From assembly GCA_964035795.1 (NCBI GenBank), contig OZ038322.1, forward strand, positions 16,539,447 to 16,603,446: a stretch of 64,000 bases of DNA, given 5' to 3'. The DNA is from Pterobdella sp. o SKG-2022 (taxonomy: Eukaryota; Annelida; Clitellata; Hirudinida; Piscicolidae). The position numbers and the translations under genes were made by a program. This document shows positions 38,701-49,630 of the stretch, one piece after another; position 1 is the first letter of the stretch, and every line of letters starts with the position of its first letter. The notes beneath the pieces are model-generated. The model did not search any database and had not been told where the DNA came from. It worked only from the letters and a program-made list of their open reading frames with translations.

Positions 38701-41590
38701 GTCACATTTTGTATACACAAGACCAAACGTGATGATAATAAATGCAATGCCTGAATGCATCCAAGCTGTTATCCATACTACCATACAAATTGAGCCCCTA
38801 TACATACATCTATAACATTTCCGATAAGATCGACCATTATAAGACGATATATGTTAACATAGAGTATTGATAGGGCTCTTAAGACGGTTTCCGAGGAGTA
38901 TATAAAGGCCGTTTGGAAATGACGGTTGACGTTTTGAGATAAGTGTTGTTTTTGAAGATTAATAAACAATTGTCAAGTAATAATATTTTTTGAAATTTTT
39001 GGTCTAAAAGCATCATCTTCGAGGTGAGAAAATTTTTAGTTTTCAATTTCTGTGCTGATATATACATTTTTTTGGTTTAAGATGCCAAAATTATAAATTA
39101 ATCAATAATGCGATTAAAACGACAAAAAAAAAAATTAACAAATGTTAAAAAGCAGTTGCTATATCATTGTAAGGCGGTTTTTGAACAGGACATCTCATGA
39201 AAAAGCATCCATTAGCAAGGCCATAAATCATCCAGAAAGGATAAAACTAAATTAATTCATTAAAATATGATAGACAAATTGATTAAGCATTTAAACTATA
39301 AATCATGAGAGCACTAAATCATAAAGAGACCATCAAGCATCAGTTATCTATATGTGAAATCTTTTTGATAATTTTTTAAAAATTAACATAAATAACTTTA
39401 TCAAGCTTTATGAAGATTGCTTCTGGATTTTGTATGAGAGTCTTAATGGCTTTTAGTTTATCAGGATAATTTTATTTGCATTTTATTCAGTATTTACAGT
39501 CCAGCTCAACTTTTGAAGTAGATCAAAGTTTTTACTAACAGTCTTTTGATGTAGTTACATTTATCTGGGCTCGATCTAATTCACGGAACACAAGATACTT
39601 GAAAGAAAAATATTTAATTAATTCTGAGTTTAAAACTTTTACAGAAGTTATTAATGTTGATACATATCCCTGAAAGATTTTATAAAAAGGCTTCAACAAG
39701 TAAAAACTAAACACCTCGATACCAATCAGTCAATTATGAATGTAAAAGACATAAGCACTATGTTTAAAAACGAAACTATGAAAACAATCTAAATTTTTAA
39801 CACTAATTAAAACCTACATTATTATATGCAAGGGTTTATAAATTTAACTGCAATTTTATGCAACTTCATTGAAATTCTTGTACGATGGTAGTTTAAATGC
39901 AGACTATATCCTATTGTTTAAGCTCGAATTGCAAGTCCTGGGAACCACACCAGAACAAATGTTCCACCGTGCAATCATTAAGTTGCCATAAGTCAAAGAG
40001 ATCTTCACACTAGTTATAACATGCTGAAACTTTGTACAAATTAGTCTCTATTTTATTCACATTCAGTTTATTTATTCAATTGTATTTATTTTTTCATTAA
40101 ATATTATTTTTATTATATATTTTTCTAATGTTCCAAAATAAAATTTTTAATTTTATTAAAATAAATTTTTATCTACAAAAATGTTTTTAGAGTTACATTT
40201 TATTGAATAGACTTCTTTCATAGCAAAATGACAATGTCAATTACCTTGATATAGTTCATGAACGGCGATCCAATGCCATCCTGATTAGCATAATTGAAAG
40301 TTATGCGGAAAATATAAAAGCAATTTAGTTATTATAATAACATATATTTAAAAATTTCAATGTTTAAAACGTTGAATCATCTTTAATCATTGGAGCTTTA
40401 ATAAGGAGGTTTTAAGGAAGCCAAACTATTATTGCTCTGAGTGCGTAATGTTTGTAGTATCTTAGAAAAATAATCCGAGTTTTACATCACGACGAAACAC
40501 GAAATCGTTAAGAAAATGATAAAATCGTTTATGTAATGCATTGTTGCCTAAGAGCATTTTCTCAATCAATTAGTTTATACGTTTCAAACTTCGTAGTTTC
40601 TTTTTTTGGGTTTTTTGAAAGTAAGTTATTTCAATATTTTCAAAAAATATCGAAAAGAAATTTAATGAATATCTTTGTATAAACTATATAGCTAGAATTT
40701 TGCAACGTATAAGATTTTAAACCATTAAATAAACAAAATTTTGAATCCATTTAAAACACATTCTCCAATTTCATGTTAAATACCAATTGAAGCTTTTTTG
40801 AGACACATTCAATACATGGTATGGGTACGCAAATAGCAGCACACAAGCTAATAAGTGACCATGTGTGCAGGCAGCTGGCCAGGAAGCTTGTTCAACCTAC
40901 ATTCGAGCTATTTAATATCTTTTGTGATTTATTGTGCATTAATTAAGCTGTATCCAACTTGAAAATTTTGATTTTAAACGTGGTGCTGAAGCTACATTTT
41001 TCTATAAAACATGTATAGGATTTTCAATTAATAACATCACTCAAACGATAATAACATCTGAAAATATTCAATGCATCAAAACTGAGATTTTGACCAAACG
41101 TACCATAATAAGCAAAAGTCAATCACCCACGCGAGCAGTCCTCGGGGCGGGTATTCACGCTCAAATAGTTTTAGGGCGGTCCCTGCTAACTACAGGATTA
41201 CTATATAGTTACTATTACTATTGGTATTTAAATTATACTCTGTTTAAATTAAGCTTAAATTTTATTGTTTATTGACATTATGAGAATGTTCATAATTGAA
41301 ATTAAACTGTAATAAATGGCATAATCGATTTGAACTGTTTATGAACAAAATTTTATAAAACTTAAACAAAGATGTTTGTTCGAGTTAAAAAAAAAGACTA
41401 CACAAACAATGTTTTGAAGATGAAAATCCATAAATTATGAGATAAACTCGAAAGGTTTCTTATCGAATCCATCTTTCATCTCGCTCCCAGAATCAATAAT
41501 GATAACGCTTATCCGGGCCATGTCGAACAAATAATACACCAAATAGCATTTCAAGTTGTGCCAAATTAACTTTTTGCTCTATACTTTAAG
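38700..41590 (-). CDS. Exon-like islands of an unidentified minus-strand membrane protein gene
   Basis: Several pieces have both splice-like borders and protein-like content on the minus strand. The best are 40896-40816, reading VEQASWPAACTHGHLLACVL then LFAYPYH (phase 0 at both ends, donor CAT|GTATTG), and 40280-40245, reading DGIGSPFMNYIK (acceptor GCTAATCAG, donor AAG|GTAATT, also phase 0), which join in frame. Weaker islands: 41590-41470 (CYLVYYLFDMARISVIIIDS), about 40000-39930 (YGNLMIARWNICSGVVPRTC), 39235-39150 (FWMIYGLANGCFFMRCPVQK, ending PPYND) and 38810-38700 (SICMVVWITAWMHSGIAFII, ending at a TGA). Several are hydrophobic, suggesting a multi-pass membrane protein. I do not recognise the family, and AT-rich DNA readily yields hydrophobic frames, so this could be partly or wholly chance. 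Confidence 0.3.
41120..41200. repeat. GC-rich island, probable repeat fragment
   Basis: A stretch of about 75 bp around CCCACGCGAGCAGTCCTCGG and GGGCGGGTATTCACGCTC is strikingly GC-rich against an AT-rich background. It contains short internal complementarity (CCTG...CAGG at its right end). It lacks tRNA boxes in either direction and has no coding support beyond a short chance ORF. A fragment of a transposable element is likely. Confidence 0.45.
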
Positions 41591-41599
41591 CAAATCTCC

Positions 41600-42689
41600 T
41601 TCAGTGATCATGCAAGTTAATTATAGCTTGGGACCGATTTAACTTTCCTTGATTATTGTGATTGTCCGGCAGTGTGTAGTTATGTTCTTTGTTGAACTTT
41701 AATCTCAAAATTTAAGAACTTTTTTTTTTACTTGATACCAATCAATATTTTATTCATATTTTAAGAATCAATAAATTTTATAGAGTGAACCGATGTGGTT
41801 TGTAGAATGAATTTCCAATAAAATGTTGTACTTTTTGATTAAATTTAATGGTCTCAGAGATCAAAGGCTTGAATTAAAAACAATGCAACCCAATAAAAAC
41901 GCTCTCAACATGTACATAAACCATAAATTCACCACTCTATGTTCGGTTATGATTTATTTTAGACATTTTTAATTACTTTTTTGAAATCGTGTTCAAAACC
42001 TTATAGTGATTAGTGCCTTAAACAATGGATGTGAAAAGTCGTTTTGAATTCAATATACATTTATAATCTCCAAAATATTCAGTATACGTTTAAAAGCAAA
42101 ATTTTTCGACTTCATTGGAGAGCTCTTTATAACAGTCATTCATCGCATCCATATACATTCTTGAAAATTCAATAAGTAATTTAAGTATTTAAAGGTGCCT
42201 TTTGTACTTTAACTAGTACTTAGGTCTTTATTTAAACTCCATTGAAACTCTATCAGCTTGATGAATTGATTTTCTCGCTTGTTCTATTTACGGAGATTTA
42301 TGGATGTTAGAATATTGAATTCTTCCACAAAGTAATTAGTCTTCCTAGAAGTTTTTGAATGCTTTTACAGAGCTTGATTAAAGTGAAAACTTAGTAAGTT
42401 GGAGTTATGAAGGATGAATCTAAAGGTTTATGAAAAGCCTTTGTATATTTTTATTCATCATCAAAGCACTTTAAAGCGTGTGTTTTCATTGTTTGCACGT
42501 GTTGTTTACACTGAGTGACTTTCACTAATTTGATTTTGTCTTATATGCTAACAATATCCACATAGCTTTAATCATAGACTTCTTATTATAATGTTAATTT
42601 TGATCCACAGAAGATTGATAATTAGGGAAGAAAGTCAATGGAATAAAGAAAGCTTGCAACAATTAAATTCTCGTTAGAAAATTTCAAAA
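41600..42689. other. Upstream region of the orphan ORF
   Basis: AT-rich DNA; no ORF or element recognised. A TTAG acceptor-like site lies at 42671-42678, 12 bp before the ATG of the 578-codon ORF, and the frame is open from it, so that ORF may be a second or last exon. Confidence 0.4.
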
Positions 42690-44426
42690 ATGTTTAATTG
42701 TATAACAAATCATTTTCGCAAGAAAAAACAAGAAACATACAAAGAAAATATTCACCCAATAAAGAATCACAATCTGAAACCACAGAAACGATATGTCGAT
42801 GAAGATGACACCTCAGATCTAGAAAGTTTGAATGAATACTTAGGAAAAAAGTCAAAGATTATTGAAGCTGAAGTGTTGGTACCAGATTTAACCAAAGTAG
42901 AGCATTGGTTGTCTTCGTCACAGAATAAGTTTTCAGAAACATTGAGTGAAAGCTTGTATAGGAGTGCATGTTACAGTGACTTTAAGAGAAAGCACAAAGT
43001 TTTGAGAAATTTTGAAAAACCAAAGCTATCAAGAAGTTGTAATAAAGAAGGATATTTTGACTGCAAGAGATCTAAGTTTGAAAGTGAATTCAAAAGCAAA
43101 AATAATATTTACAATGAATCTTCAAATCGGTTGAAACGTGAAAATATTTACGAAAATATTAAAAACGATCATAAATATGACCAAATTAACCATGAAAATT
43201 TTAACTCCAATAAGAAACACAACTTTATTAAAATGGAAAAAACGGTTCCAAATATAGAAAATATTAACATGGCTACTAGAAACAAAGAATCATATTTGAA
43301 AAACGAAAGAGACAAAAACGGTAACTTTTTTACAAAAGACGACGGTTCAACTATTTTCAAAAATCAAAGTTTAGAATCATCCTTTTCTGCAAGCAGTCAT
43401 ATTTATTCAGCAAAAAGTATGAACAAAACTCATGAGTCAATATACAAAAACATTAAAAGCTGGAGATCACAGCTTTCACCTGAAAATTTCACCACATACT
43501 CATCAGAAACACTTGACGCTCAACACATAAGAAAATCTGTTAAAAACAACGTAGCTGACATTCAAAAAGTGTATAACAAGAAAGAGACGAGTAAAAAGCC
43601 ACAAAGCAAGCGTATCAACAACCTCTCTGAAAACCTCACTTCACTCATCTCAAGCATCCTTGAATCCGGCTATATCAGTGACTCTTCAAGGAATTATACG
43701 ACCATTAAGAAACAGTTTCAGATTGAAATTGAAGTAATAGAAGACACTGAAGCCTCAAAATCCAAAAGATCTCCATTAAATATAATAGAAATGAACGTTC
43801 AAAAGGTGGGTTATAACGATGAGACAGCTGAAAGTTCAGCCTGTTGTGGTACTCCACTTCACAATGAAGCACAACAAAACAACGTTACTAATTTGATTTT
43901 GAAAATAACGAAGTTAGAAGGAAGAAAAACAGAAATTAATGTTGAAAAACTAAAAAATACAAAATCGAATAAAAAAACTCACATAAGCTTCAGAAATAAT
44001 GAAAGCCCTATAAGCATCTTGAATATAAGCGAGATAAAAAGTCTTGAAAAACCCATGAACAATTTAAATAATACAAGCTTCATTATGCCTGTTGTGGATT
44101 CCACCAAGTATGAAAACAATGTTTTTGATGAAGCCTTTTGTTTATGTGATCATGAGAGCTTGAGTCGAAGTAAGTTTCAGAACACCACATCGCCATGCTT
44201 GATAATCGATGAAGATGAAACTATTGGAGTAAATAGGAGGAATTGCAATAAAGAATCAAATACGTTGGCCACGAATAGACATGCAAATGAAAATATTTCA
44301 TTTAATAGATTTTATTGCAAAAGTATCATTAATAAATACAAAAAAATTCGGTTTTATAACTATAAATATAATCTAACGAAAAAAAAGCATCAAATTTCAA
44401 AATCCTTCAATCTTTTGGACAGGTAG
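42690..44426 (+). CDS. Orphan Asn/Lys/Ser-rich protein, 578 residues
   Basis: A single open frame of 578 codons, far longer than chance in this base composition, so very probably a real gene or a large exon. The start MFNCITNHFRKKKQ has an A-rich context (CAAAAATG). The protein is hydrophilic and rich in Lys, Asn, Ser and Glu, with no signal peptide, membrane span or zinc motif that I can see. Slightly more complex stretches are EVLVPDLTKVEHWLSSSQ (near residue 61) and SSILESGYISDSSRNYTTIK then QFQIEIEVIEDTE (near residue 320). It ends KHQISKSFNLLDR. I do not recognise the family. A preceding exon is possible. Likely a lineage-specific, mainly disordered protein. Confidence 0.7.
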   Translation: MFNCITNHFRKKKQETYKENIHPIKNHNLKPQKRYVDEDDTSDLESLNEYLGKKSKIIEAEVLVPDLTKVEHWLSSSQNKFSETLSESLYRSACYSDFKRKHKVLRNFEKPKLSRSCNKEGYFDCKRSKFESEFKSKNNIYNESSNRLKRENIYENIKNDHKYDQINHENFNSNKKHNFIKMEKTVPNIENINMATRNKESYLKNERDKNGNFFTKDDGSTIFKNQSLESSFSASSHIYSAKSMNKTHESIYKNIKSWRSQLSPENFTTYSSETLDAQHIRKSVKNNVADIQKVYNKKETSKKPQSKRINNLSENLTSLISSILESGYISDSSRNYTTIKKQFQIEIEVIEDTEASKSKRSPLNIIEMNVQKVGYNDETAESSACCGTPLHNEAQQNNVTNLILKITKLEGRKTEINVEKLKNTKSNKKTHISFRNNESPISILNISEIKSLEKPMNNLNNTSFIMPVVDSTKYENNVFDEAFCLCDHESLSRSKFQNTTSPCLIIDEDETIGVNRRNCNKESNTLATNRHANENISFNRFYCKSIINKYKKIRFYNYKYNLTKKKHQISKSFNLLDR

Positions 44427-45742
44427 TTCAGTTTTTACTTTTAACGCGTTGCAATTGATTATATTGTGTTTGAAAACAACTAAACAAACTCATTAGTTCG
44501 ATCTTGTTTGCCTTCACATTGTTTTCAATTTATTCATTCTTGAACTCTTTTCGAGGCCCTTCTTTTATCTCCCATTAGCATTTTCTGAGTTCTCTTGACC
44601 ACTTGTGAAACCACGAATAATTATGGTCCATTATTTAGGTCTTAAAGAGATTATAACAGAAATCAATGCATAGAAAATAGTATTTCATGCTATTGAAAAT
44701 TTAAAAAATAATTTGTGTTAACGTTGCATATTCATTCGTGGGCTTTTGCTTGGTTTGATGTGTGTATGTAATTAGCCAAGTGTTGAGTGGCATTTCAATT
44801 ATATTTTACACCTAAATAGACAATATAACTGTACAAAGATATCTAGTTTTAAAATAATTCAAAAAAATAGCATATCAAAATAAATGATAAGTTACTCATT
44901 TGAGCTCAAAAAACTTGCAAAATATTTAGTTTGTAATGTGAGAAGTAATGAGGATTGATAAGAAGAAACGTTAGAAAGCTGAAGAATTCTGACACGTAGC
45001 TTTAAAACCTGCCTTCATATTTATTTACAGTATCGGAATGCGATTGAAGACATTAACCCTAAACAATTTAATAAGAGTATATCTTTTATTGTAACGGAAT
45101 TTGAGAGCTTTTTTGTGTAAAAGTTGAGGATAGAACGTTAAGGTATACACGCATGGTATTTTGGGCGTGAGATGCTGTTGATTATCTCTGCATGAAGCCA
45201 CGTTTAACGAATTATTTCCTGAAATTAAATTAAGACACTTGTTTGAAATATCGAAAATTAATATTTATCTTAGTTATGATATTTATCTTTGATTTAACTA
45301 AATGAAATTATGAACACCAATGTGTCAAAGTTTTGAATATCGGAAAGTTATAATAGAATTGTATATTTTTTATATAAATCTATTTAAAAGCAGCTCACTT
45401 GTCAAAAAACCCTTGAAAGTATTGAAAATTTTTGTAATGTTGAGATTAATAAAAAACATCAAAGTTAAAATTTTTAAAACAAAAAAGACCATTAGTTGAG
45501 CCAAAAGCGAACAAAAGTAAACTCGGTCTGAACCCGCCATGCAGTTAATATTTGAAGTAAATGCATATTAACACTACATGCTTCAGAAGATAGCTCTATT
45601 GAAATGTCACTTTGTGTCATTAAGGGAAATACAATGGATTAGTGTGGCAAATGATCTGCGATGTTATCTGTTGATGGTCGATATAACATTCTTGATCGCT
45701 TGAAATGTCTAAATGTTTTTTTATTGATTATTTGTGGCAATT
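44427..45742. other. Intergenic DNA, nothing recognised
   Basis: AT-rich DNA between the orphan ORF and the next plus-strand gene. No supportable ORF or element. 5' exons of the next gene may lie here. Confidence 0.55.
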
Positions 45743-46833
45743 ATGAAGTTTTTTTTAACTTTTATGAATATTTTATACAGATCAAATTTTGAAATTCAAG
45801 AGGCATCAAGAGAAAAGAAATTTCATACTTTTAGAAAAAACTTTATTGAAAAAAAGAAAAGTAAAAAAAATAGTGAAATCAACATGAAGAAAGAAACTGT
45901 ATTAAGGGAAGGAATAAACCAAGACTCAAAAACGTCTTCTTGGAGGCAAGAATCTCTAACAGAAGAGGAAAAGAGGATTATGATGTGGATAAAAGAAACG
46001 ATAAAAGTCGTAGAATTGTATGTAGAAAATTTAAAAACTGGACTTAAGAGTTATTCAGACCCCATAAAACAAATCTTGAAGCCACCAGTAGCTTCTACAG
46101 TTTTCAGGAGTATGTATGAGGTTAATAAATATGACATATATTGTGATGAAATCTTGAAATCAATATGAAATGAAAAATAAATATTTTCAATTGACAGATG
46201 CTAGAAATATCTCAAGAGTTCTTGAAACAGTTGGTTTCATTTTATTTGAATGAAACCTGCCAATCTCTACAAGATATCTTATGGACAACGGTTGGAAATT
46301 CTATTGACCAACTTATTATAATGAACGATATACTTGTTTTAAGAAATTTTTATTATTGAAATTTTATTGAATCTCATCTTAAATAAATTTATTTATTTGC
46401 AAATATCTTTTGGCAAAGAATTTGTATAGTTTAAAGATTTAAGCATATTTTATTTTCTTCAAGTTTCAATATTGAATTCAAATAAATTTTAAGGTCATGG
46501 ACAAAAAGAACAGTATCGAAAAATACACTCAAGATTTAGAAATGGTAGTTAACAGCTTAACAACAAATACATCTTATACTACTGAAATTGCCAGTGCTAC
46601 GCTAATAGACATAGAAAACTTCATATCTTTGCCGTTAGAAGTAAACTATTTTTCTAAATATAACTTTTTTTTATCATATTCTTCACTTACTCATCTAAAA
46701 ATTCATATTGTTTCAGCATTGGAAGCTGTTTTATGAAATGTTTCATGAATTGAGTGTTTTGCTTGAAGAAAATGTAAAAAGTAAAAAAAATGTGGAAACT
46801 TTAAAAGATTTGGGATACAGCAAAAGATTTTGA
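45743..46833 (+). CDS. Uncharacterised protein, four exons
   Basis: Exons 45743-46120 (start uncertain), 46198-46335, 46494-46640 and 46717-46833 join in phase 0 throughout and end at TGA, giving about 259 residues. The first 45 residues are Lys-rich; then come helical-looking segments (SLTEEEKRIMMWIKETIKVV, YSDPIKQILKPPVASTVF, EFLKQLVSFYLNETCQSL, DLEMVVNSLTTNTSYTTEIA, HWKLFYEMFHELSVLLEENV). No membrane span or known motif is visible. An acceptor-like TATACAG at 45774-45780 suggests that the first part shown may be preceded by another exon and that the ATG at 45743 is not the true start. The donor of the second exon (CTT|GTTTTA) is weak. I do not recognise the family. It lies 216 bp upstream of the TMEM143-like gene, with an AATAAA at 46985 between them. 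Confidence 0.55.
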
Positions 46834-47049
46834 CTTTATGTGTGATTATAAAAGCTACTTTATAAGAGAGATTTTCGAAAATTTTGTTACTATTTGAATC
46901 TTACTTTTTGTTGAATTGTTTTTTGGTCGAATAAATTGAAATTACTTTTAAAATTTTTATCTTTTTTGAAATACTATTTGTGTCAATAAAATTGTAACTT
47001 TCATTTTGTCCACTTTTCATCATTCAAAGTTTAAAAGGTTGAATGCAAA

Positions 47050-48739
47050 ATGGCTCTGTGTTTCACGAAGTCTTTTCTTATAAAAAAATTTCATAAAGAT
47101 TTGAAACCACTATTTCGGAACCTAAGTGTTTTATCATACTTCAATAAACCATCTAAAACTACAAACAGGTATATTTACTTTTTGTGAAACTAATGCTAGG
47201 AATAAATTAAATTTTATTGGAAATGAAACACTAAATTATCGATTTTATATGAAAATAGTACTTAATTCATTTCAAAAATAAATTTCTGCTTCATTGTTAA
47301 TAATTGATTATTTTAGCTATAGTTGTCAATGTTCTATTATTTGACTATATGTTTTAATTTTTCAGTTTTTGCAGCTCATTTTATCAAGATGTTTTACAAA
47401 AAAAACTTTTGAGTGAGAATAAAAATGAAACAAAAATTTTTTTACAAGCTTTATCTGCAAATCTTAAGCTGGATCTTCTTGATGTAAGATAATTTTTTAT
47501 AATGAACTAATTATCAATAATATGTGCAATATTCAATTTTAAAAAAGGGCATTTCTGATGAAAAAAAATTAGGGAAACTATTAAAATTTAATGGCTTGAG
47601 AGAACTTGAGTCAGAAGAATTTTCTAAACTCTATAGAAACATACAACCTCTTAATTCAATTGTAAGACTTTTTTACTACATTTGATTTAAGAATCATTAA
47701 AAAATATTTTTTTTATTCAAAGTTATTTTCTAGTGAAGATCAAACTTTGAAATTATATGAAAGGGATGAAACTGATAAAATTAAATGGTGGAAAGGAAAA
47801 AACTATTCATTTCTATTGCTGTATGGAAAAACTCAAGATGGGGAAATGAAATTAAAAATATTCAAAAATCTATCTGAAAACAAATTAAAATACATCACTT
47901 TGAATGGTAACTGTATTATTTTTTGTTAAATTTTTTATTTCATGGCTTGAACATTATTTTAAATAATTATATATATTATTTTTATTAAACTAGTTTACAT
48001 ATTTATACTAACTAACAAACTTTTAATAATTAAATTTTTTTAACACAACAGAAAAGTTCAATGGATTGGCTTTGGACAGATTTTTTTTCAGCACCTTTTT
48101 GGGCTTATCTCTAGGATCAATATTTTCAACAATTTTTCTTGAAAGTGTCTACCTTCCTTCTACTTTGATATCTTCAACTGCTTTCACTAGTGTTTTTCTT
48201 ACTTGTTTCTTCCACAAAAGGATTTCTGATTTTTATTTAAAACAACAGCAACACAGGTCTAAAATTTTTTTTGATAATTTGCACTCTAACACAGAAGCTT
48301 CTAGACTCTTTTTAGCTGTCAAAGCTTTTGAAAAGTTTTACTCATATCTTTTAGTTTGTTATGTGGCTTTGCACAAAGTTAATCTGCTGCTTTCAACTGG
48401 TAATCAACAATTTCAGTTTTCATGTTTTATTTATTCTTTCAAGGTTGTAATAAGACTTATAAACTTTAAAACAATATTTTGAATTATAAAGATGGAAAAC
48501 TGAAAGTCGGAGAAACTCTAAAAAATAATCTTTCAAGATGGGTCTTACGTGAACTGAACTTAGATTTGCCTGAAGATTTTGATGTGGATTATTGTCTGAA
48601 GCTAATGGACAAGATGGGGTTGGTCAAACTCATCGAGCCAAATCTATTAGAAGTTCTGCCTTTTGATAAAGCTTTAAATAATCTCATTGCAAAAACTCAA
48701 CTGACCAATGATGATTTTAAATTAGTTGAATTAAATTAA
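47050..48739 (+). CDS. TMEM143/DUF3754-family membrane protein
   Basis: Six exons, 47050-47168, 47366-47483, 47548-47661, 47723-47906, 48052-48399 and 48492-48739, are phase-consistent and encode 376 residues (human TMEM143 is about 459). The N-terminus MALCFTKSFLIKKFHKDLKP is basic and amphipathic, as in a mitochondrial presequence; TMEM143 is reported as mitochondrial. The middle part WWKGKNYSFLLLYGK ... MKLKIFKNLSENKLKYITL corresponds to the DUF3754 segment that ends in LK-x-F-K-x-I/L. Two membrane spans follow (FFFSTFLGLSLGSIFSTIFL; LISSTAFTSVFLTCFF). The end, LSRWVLRELNLDLPEDFDVD then YCLKLMDKMGLVKL, matches the family's C-terminal L-x-x-W-L ... DFDV-x-x-x-L-x-K-L-x-x-x-G-L-V. Molecular function is not established in the family. 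Assignment rests on motif order rather than a search. Confidence 0.68.
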
Positions 48740-49630
48740 TTTCTGAAAGCATGGTTATGAATATTTGGAGGAACAAATGGGTTTTATAAGATACAAAGCT
48801 TTTCGTTAGAAGAGTAACATTACTAAACATAGTATAAGCTTCTGCGTCGAAACAAGCTCAAAACGAGAATGATGAATTTTTAGGGTTCGGTAATTTTTGA
48901 GTATGACTTTTGGCTTAAATAATTAACAATTGTTTTGACTTATTTCTTCCTAGTTTTTTATATAGAATGTTAAATTTTCTATTTTTTCAGCAATATTCAA
49001 CTTTGTTTTCGCTTCAAAAAGTTTATCGACTTCTTTTCCGTTTTTTATGAAAATTTAATTTCCAAATTTTCATTATTTAAACTGAATTTAAATTAAAGAT
49101 AATAAAGGATTTTGAGAAAGCAATAAAATTTTGATGATTTTATTACTTCGTGCAAGGCATCCCGGAGTAAGAATGTGTATATGTATTCGGAATGAAGAAG
49201 CTATATGCTTTGAGAATTGATCACAAACTATTATTTGAAAGTGATTTGAGAGAAAAAAGATTGTTTTATGAAAACTGATACTTCACTAGTAGCATGATAA
49301 TAAGAAAAGTAATATATTGAGTATAATTCAACATTTATGAATGAAAAACGACAATATTTGTACTATTACGAAGTCAAAATACTTTCAAAGGTTTTTACTT
49401 AACTGTCCTGCTTACAATTTGAAGCACGTTAAATAAATAAAAAAAGTGTATCTACATAATGAACAAACAATCAGATGTAACAAACAATCCTTTAACTGAA
49501 ATGAAATATTATTTTACGAATTTAACAACATCTACATATTACTTTTATTTGAAATTTTCATGAAACAATTAAAATGGAACAATGTTCAAGAAATATCTAG
49601 TCAATAAAACACGAAAACCGAAATGAATAT
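48740..49630. other. Convergent intergenic spacer
   Basis: Short space between the TMEM143-like gene (+) and the RGK GTPase (-). No ORF seen. A TTTATT (AATAAA on the minus strand) near 49545 could serve the RGK mRNA. Confidence 0.5.

Noticed and set aside
41470..41590. LFVRHG motif suggesting a histidine phosphatase on the minus strand
   Set aside because: Only the short motif is present, a stop follows 10 codons later, and an overlapping frame looks at least as protein-like.
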